Source of the DNA: JAUILH01 sp964230215
Lineage (GTDB): Bacteria; Bacteroidota; Bacteroidia; Flavobacteriales_D; JAUILH01
Direction: 5' to 3'
Length of the DNA: 64,000 nucleotides
NCBI GenBank assembly: GCA_964230215.1
Contig: CAXRGQ010000008.1
Location: 1 to 64,000, forward strand
The first letter of the stretch is position 1. Each line of letters opens with the position of its first letter. The position numbers were made by a program, and so were the translations under genes. The notes beneath the pieces are model-generated. The model saw only the letters and a list, made by a program, of their open reading frames with translations, did no database searches and was not told where the DNA came from. Positions 59,954 to 64,000 of this stretch are shown here, in pieces.

Positions 59954-61966
59954 ATGGAAACAACACAAATAGATTTTAAAGAAGCCATTTTAGAAGGCAT
60001 ACCAGCTCAATTACCACCTAAACAGAAATATGACACAAGTGTGAGTCATGCGCCCATTAGAAAGGATATATTGAGTCCTGAGGAAAAGAAATTAGCTATT
60101 CGCAATGCACTTAGGTATTTCCCTAAAGAGCAGCATGCAGAATTAGCTCCGGAATTCGCAGAAGAACTAAAGAAATACGGTCGTATCTATATGTATAGAT
60201 TCAGACCAACTTATAGAATGTACGCCCGCCCCATCAATGAGTACCCCGGGAAATCGCTGCATGCAAAGTCAATCATGCACATGATTCAAAACAATCTTGA
60301 CTACGCCATCGCGCAGCACCCACATGAACTCATTACTTACGGTGGAAATGGAGCAGTGTTCCAGAACTGGGCGCAGTACCGCTTAGTGATGAAATATCTA
60401 GCCGAGATGACTGACGAACAAACACTTGTTATGTATAGCGGTCATCCATTAGGTCTATTTCCATCACACAAAGAAGCACCAAGAGTGGTAGTAACCAACG
60501 GTATGATGATTCCTAATTACTCCAAGCAGGATGATTGGGAGAAATTCAATGCCTTAGGTGTTACGCAGTATGGGCAGATGACGGCTGGATCCTATATGTA
60601 TATTGGTCCGCAAGGTATTGTACACGGAACAACAATAACGGTATTAAACGCTGGTAGAAAGATTGCGAAGGATGGCGAAGGACTAGAAGGCAAACTATTT
60701 GTTACGGCTGGATTAGGTGGAATGAGCGGTGCACAACCGAAAGCAGGGAATATCGCAGGATGTATTTCAGTAACCGCAGAAGTAAACCCAGAAGCTACTT
60801 TCAAAAGACATGAACAAGGCTGGGTTGATGAAGTTATTTCAGATTTGGATGAGCTTTGCGCACGTGTAAGCAAAGCAAAACAAGATAAAGAAGTAGTGTC
60901 AATCGCTTATGACGGCAACATTGTGGATGTATGGGAGAAATTTGATGAAGCTGGCATATATGTCGATTTAGGATCGGACCAAACATCATTGCACAATCCA
61001 TGGGCTGGTGGATATTACCCAGCAGGTTTGAGTTTAGAAGACGCTAACGAAATGATGGCGAAAGACCCCGAGACCTTCAAAGAAAAAGTACAAGAATCAC
61101 TTAGAAGACATGCTGCGGCGGTTAATAAACACACTGCAAAAGGCACCTATTTCTTTGACTACGGAAATGCGTTTTTGCTTGAGGCATCACGCGCTGGAGG
61201 AGATGTAATGGCAGAAGATGGTATTCATTTTAAGTACCCGTCTTATGTGCAGGATATTATGGGGCCCATGTGTTTTGACTATGGTTTCGGTCCATTTAGA
61301 TGGGTATGTACATCTGCAAAACCAGAGGATCTTGCTAAGACAGATCAAATTGCATGTGAAGTCTTGGAGGAAATTAGACAACAATCGCCAGCAGAAATTC
61401 AGCAGCAAATGGCGGATAATATTCAGTGGATAAAAGGCGCGCAAGAAAACAAACTTGTGGTTGGTTCACAGGCGCGTATTTTATATGCAGATGCTGAAGG
61501 AAGAATGCGGATAGCTGAAGCATTCAATAAAGCTGTTGCGGCAGGTGAAATAGGTCCAGTAGTGCTAGGTAGAGATCATCATGACGTATCTGGAACAGAT
61601 TCACCATATAGAGAAACATCTAATATTTACGATGGTTCCCAATTTACAGCGGATATGGCGGTACATAATTTCGTTGGCGATAGCTTTAGAGGTGCTACAT
61701 GGATTTCTCTCCATAATGGAGGTGGAGTAGGTTGGGGAGAAGTTATAAACGGTGGCTTTGGAATGCTTTTAGATGGATCAGATGACGCTGATAGACGCCT
61801 TAAAATGATGCTTCATTGGGATGTTAATAATGGTATTGCAAGACGTTCATGGGCGAGAAATGATGAGGCTGTGTTTGCTATAAAACGTGAAATGGAACGC
61901 ACACCAAATCTAAAAGTAACGCTCCCTAATATAGTAAGCGACGATATAATAGAAGGTTTATTTTAG
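59954..61966 (+). CDS. hutU: Urocanate hydratase
   Basis: 670 residues, the long form found in Bacteroidota. It converts urocanate to imidazolone propionate in histidine breakdown. Motifs visible are the NAD-binding GLGGMSGAQP (about 255-264), the active-site FGPFRWVCTS (Cys at about 455) and GRDHHDVSGTDSPYRET near 535-551. No other hut gene is adjacent, so the pathway is split. A perfect inverted repeat stands just upstream. Its 3' end overlaps the convergent murF by 9 bases. Confidence 0.96.
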   Translation: METTQIDFKEAILEGIPAQLPPKQKYDTSVSHAPIRKDILSPEEKKLAIRNALRYFPKEQHAELAPEFAEELKKYGRIYMYRFRPTYRMYARPINEYPGKSLHAKSIMHMIQNNLDYAIAQHPHELITYGGNGAVFQNWAQYRLVMKYLAEMTDEQTLVMYSGHPLGLFPSHKEAPRVVVTNGMMIPNYSKQDDWEKFNALGVTQYGQMTAGSYMYIGPQGIVHGTTITVLNAGRKIAKDGEGLEGKLFVTAGLGGMSGAQPKAGNIAGCISVTAEVNPEATFKRHEQGWVDEVISDLDELCARVSKAKQDKEVVSIAYDGNIVDVWEKFDEAGIYVDLGSDQTSLHNPWAGGYYPAGLSLEDANEMMAKDPETFKEKVQESLRRHAAAVNKHTAKGTYFFDYGNAFLLEASRAGGDVMAEDGIHFKYPSYVQDIMGPMCFDYGFGPFRWVCTSAKPEDLAKTDQIACEVLEEIRQQSPAEIQQQMADNIQWIKGAQENKLVVGSQARILYADAEGRMRIAEAFNKAVAAGEIGPVVLGRDHHDVSGTDSPYRETSNIYDGSQFTADMAVHNFVGDSFRGATWISLHNGGGVGWGEVINGGFGMLLDGSDDADRRLKMMLHWDVNNGIARRSWARNDEAVFAIKREMERTPNLKVTLPNIVSDDIIEGLF

Positions 61967-63232
61967 AAGGTCAACAAGACGTTCTAAACGCATACCACGA
62001 GAACCCTTAATGAGAATCGTACGATTTTCTTGAGGGTTTTCTTTTATGAACTCGAGAAGGATATCAGTTGAAGGAAATGATTTGTTCGCACCAATCTTCG
62101 AAAATAGAGGACCAACAAAGTAGCTATCAAGTCCTAATTCACACGTCAATTGATAGATTTCCGTGTGTTTATCATCTGCTACATCTCCTAATTCAAGCAT
62201 GTCACCCAAAATGCACAGTTTATAGCCATCCATATTCGCGAAATTCTGAATAGCTGCCTTCATACTGCTAGGATTCGCATTGTATGCATCTAACACAAGC
62301 TTATTTTTACCTTCAAGTAATTGAGAGCGATTGTTGTCCGGTGTATATTGGGTGAGTGCATTTTCAATGTCCTTGTGATCAACATCAAAATGACGACCAA
62401 CGCATACAGCGGCTAACATATTTATAAAGTTGTAGGCGCCTACTAGCTGAGTAGATAATGTTTCTGATTGGTAATTTCCATCTACGTATCTAAATCTTAG
62501 CTTTGGGTCACTTGCAATCATTTCACCTGTTAGACCATGTGCTCCATAATTAATAATCTTATCCGTATTTAGCTTTAGTGTTTTTAGCTTTGGGTCGCTG
62601 GAATTAAAGAATATAGTGCCTCCGTGCGAATCGATATACTTAAACAATTCAGACTTACCTAAGAGCACCCCTTCTTCTCCGCCAAATCCCTCTAAGTGAG
62701 CTAGGCCGATATTTGTAATTAAACCATAGTCGGGTAGAGCAATTTGACAGTATTGAGCAATTTCTCCTTGATGATTAGCACCCATTTCAATTATGGCTAG
62801 GTCATGTTCCTTTTTAAGGCGCAATAGAGTTAATGGAACTCCAATATGATTATTTAAATTTCCAATGGTGGCGAGTACATTATACTTACTTGCCAATACA
62901 TTGTTCATTAATTCTTTTGTAGTAGTTTTTCCGTTGCTACCTGTAAGAGCGATTATGGGAGTGCCCAACTGCTTTCTATGGTATTTAGCAAGTTCTTGAA
63001 GTGCTTTTAAACTGTCAATTACATCTACAAACCGAGGATTATCATCTTGTGATTTTTCATCTACGACCGCGTAGCTGCAACCATTATCGAGGGCGTATTG
63101 TGCATAGTCGTTACCATTAAAATTATCACCTTTTAATGCGAAGAATAGGCTCCCCTCTATAATTTTCCTGGTATCAGTACAAATACCTGTACTAGATAGA
63201 TATTTCTCGTATAAATCCTCAATTCCAGTCAT
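61958..63232 (-). CDS. murF: UDP-N-acetylmuramoyl-tripeptide--D-alanyl-D-alanine ligase
   Basis: 424 residues. It adds D-Ala-D-Ala to the peptidoglycan precursor. The N-terminal domain has TDTRKI and LFFALKGDNFNGNDYA, then the ATP loop ALTGSNGKTTTKELM (about 95-109), EMGANHQGEIA, NIGLAHLEGFGG and the C-terminal DAYNANPSSMKAAI. It lies downstream of gldJ on the same strand, a neighbourhood I recall from gliding flavobacteria. A strong terminator separates the two here. Confidence 0.95.
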   Translation of the reverse strand: MTGIEDLYEKYLSSTGICTDTRKIIEGSLFFALKGDNFNGNDYAQYALDNGCSYAVVDEKSQDDNPRFVDVIDSLKALQELAKYHRKQLGTPIIALTGSNGKTTTKELMNNVLASKYNVLATIGNLNNHIGVPLTLLRLKKEHDLAIIEMGANHQGEIAQYCQIALPDYGLITNIGLAHLEGFGGEEGVLLGKSELFKYIDSHGGTIFFNSSDPKLKTLKLNTDKIINYGAHGLTGEMIASDPKLRFRYVDGNYQSETLSTQLVGAYNFINMLAAVCVGRHFDVDHKDIENALTQYTPDNNRSQLLEGKNKLVLDAYNANPSSMKAAIQNFANMDGYKLCILGDMLELGDVADDKHTEIYQLTCELGLDSYFVGPLFSKIGANKSFPSTDILLEFIKENPQENRTILIKGSRGMRLERLVDLLK

Positions 63233-63249
63233 ACAATAAAACTAATAAT

Positions 63250-63283
63250 AAAAAAAGCCGACAGATTTATCTGTCGGCTTTTT
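63250..63283 (-). terminator. Rho-independent terminator between gldJ and murF
   Basis: AGCCGACAGAT (63256-63266) and ATCTGTCGGCT (63269-63279) form a perfect stem with a 2-base gap and A/T-run extensions on both sides, so it can act in either direction. It lies 23 bases after the gldJ stop and 18 bases before the murF ATG. Confidence 0.9.
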
Positions 63284-63305
63284 AATCAGTATCTAATTGT
63301 TAATA

Positions 63306-64000
63306 CTATTTTCTTTTCTTCTTCTTTCCACCAAGACCTGATGGGCTACCAACGCGTGTCATAGCACATCTAAATCCTAGGGTAGACATTGAAAGTTCTT
63401 CATCTAAGTATCTTCTAGTTCCACCGTTCATCCAGTATGCTCTGTCTCTCCAAGATGCACCTTTATAAACACGAGATCTATCAGAAATTAGTGTTGTAGG
63501 TTGTCCTGCCATGTTTTGAGCTCTTTCACTATCCCACATTGACTGGTACATTACGTTCTTTTCGAACTTCTTCCAACCGTAACCACCATTGGTATACTTG
63601 TACTGTAATCCTGTGATTGTCTTAGTTCCAGTTACAGTGTCTGTTTCCGTCGCCGTATCAATTTTATATGCAAACTGCTCGTTGTTAACCCGTGCTATGA
63701 CGTTGTTTACATCCTTTTCGGCACTGGTCGCATATTGAGAGTTAAAGTTTCCAGAGATCATAGTACCTCTTGCAGACCCTCTAGCTTCATAATAGTGAGA
63801 AGACTCTAGATCACCATCTTTATAGTTGATGTTATCTGCAATTGTATAATTACGTCTCTGAAGGTTTTCTTCCGCTGTAACTTCTCTCCATCTTAAGCTA
63901 CCTGGAACAGAGTTACCTCTTTCTTGCTCACCATGCAGTACATACTGAGAAAGCCCTTCTCTCAACATTGATGGCAATTCTTTGTGGTATTCAGGTAATG
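63306..64000 (-). CDS. gldJ: Gliding motility / T9SS lipoprotein GldJ, C-terminal part
   Basis: At least 231 residues; the 5' part lies beyond the window, as the frame is open through base 64000. The fragment starts LPEYHKELPSMLREGLSQYV and has the FGE-sulfatase-like end VYKGASWRDRAYWMNGGTRR, then LGFRCAMTRVGSP and a lysine-rich tail (GGKKKKRK). GldJ is an outer-membrane lipoprotein required for gliding and type IX secretion in Flavobacterium johnsoniae, where its C-terminal residues affect GldK stability. Its paralogue GldK ends differently, and the murF neighbour supports GldJ. Confidence 0.88.
   Translation of the reverse strand, partial: LPEYHKELPSMLREGLSQYVLHGEQERGNSVPGSLRWREVTAEENLQRRNYTIADNINYKDGDLESSHYYEARGSARGTMISGNFNSQYATSAEKDVNNVIARVNNEQFAYKIDTATETDTVTGTKTITGLQYKYTNGGYGWKKFEKNVMYQSMWDSERAQNMAGQPTTLISDRSRVYKGASWRDRAYWMNGGTRRYLDEELSMSTLGFRCAMTRVGSPSGLGGKKKKRK

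Overview
The window is chromosomal DNA of a member of the Bacteroidota, most likely a gliding-lineage flavobacterium or close relative. The evidence is six secreted proteins with type IX secretion (T9SS) C-terminal sorting domains, the T9SS/gliding genes porW (sprE) and gldJ, promoters of the form TAnnTTTG, few Shine-Dalgarno sites, and AT-rich intergenic DNA. No genus can be named from the sequence alone.

Layout. 1-5.4 kb: a truncated lipoprotein, a von Willebrand A protein, an M23 peptidase, and the divergent T9SS lipoprotein gene porW. 5.4-11.8 kb (minus strand): a compact operon of a Tat-exported S66 carboxypeptidase, a T9SS cargo protein, a fucose-permease-type transporter and a GH92 alpha-mannosidase. 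11.8-17.2 kb: secreted proteins, including a choice-of-anchor-L/CHU_C protein and an RCC1-repeat protein, plus a SiaC-family (DUF1987) phosphoprotein. 17.3-22.3 kb: tRNA-Leu(CAA), a PIF1/RecD-type helicase, then prs-rplY-pth. 22.4-31.5 kb: a SiaA-like HAMP/PP2C phosphatase, a large propeller protein, a HisKA_2/LytTR two-component pair, an unrecognised exported protein and a STAS-like protein. 31.5-35.1 kb: glyS, a DUF3109 gene and another T9SS cargo.

The accessory part is 35.2-53.4 kb. A T9SS multi-domain protein is followed by a start/stop-overlapping set: an outer-membrane-type beta-barrel protein and a 2060-residue exported protein with a TANFOR-like N-terminus, FN3, a metzincin-type zinc-binding site and a variable C-terminus. 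The next small gene overlaps it by four bases, which is typical of a toxin/immunity pair. Immediately downstream is a promoterless, start-less fragment carrying a TNT (NAD-glycohydrolase toxin)-like signature that overlaps another small ORF, so it looks like a displaced toxin cassette. The next 1 kb holds REP-like palindromes and two remnants of a REP-associated tyrosine transposase (RAYT), a plausible agent of cassette turnover. The region ends with a small exported protein, a 937-residue exported protein and an FN3 protein; the first two share duplicated promoter and signal-peptide DNA. I read this as a polymorphic-toxin locus of a Bacteroidota-specific kind, with its delivery route unknown.

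53.4-64 kb is housekeeping: a lipoprotein, dinB, an intergenic block of AT-rich inverted repeats, nrdB-nrdA, a DUF5522 mini-protein, hutU, murF and the 3' part of gldJ. No CRISPR array, prophage, complete insertion sequence or rRNA was seen.
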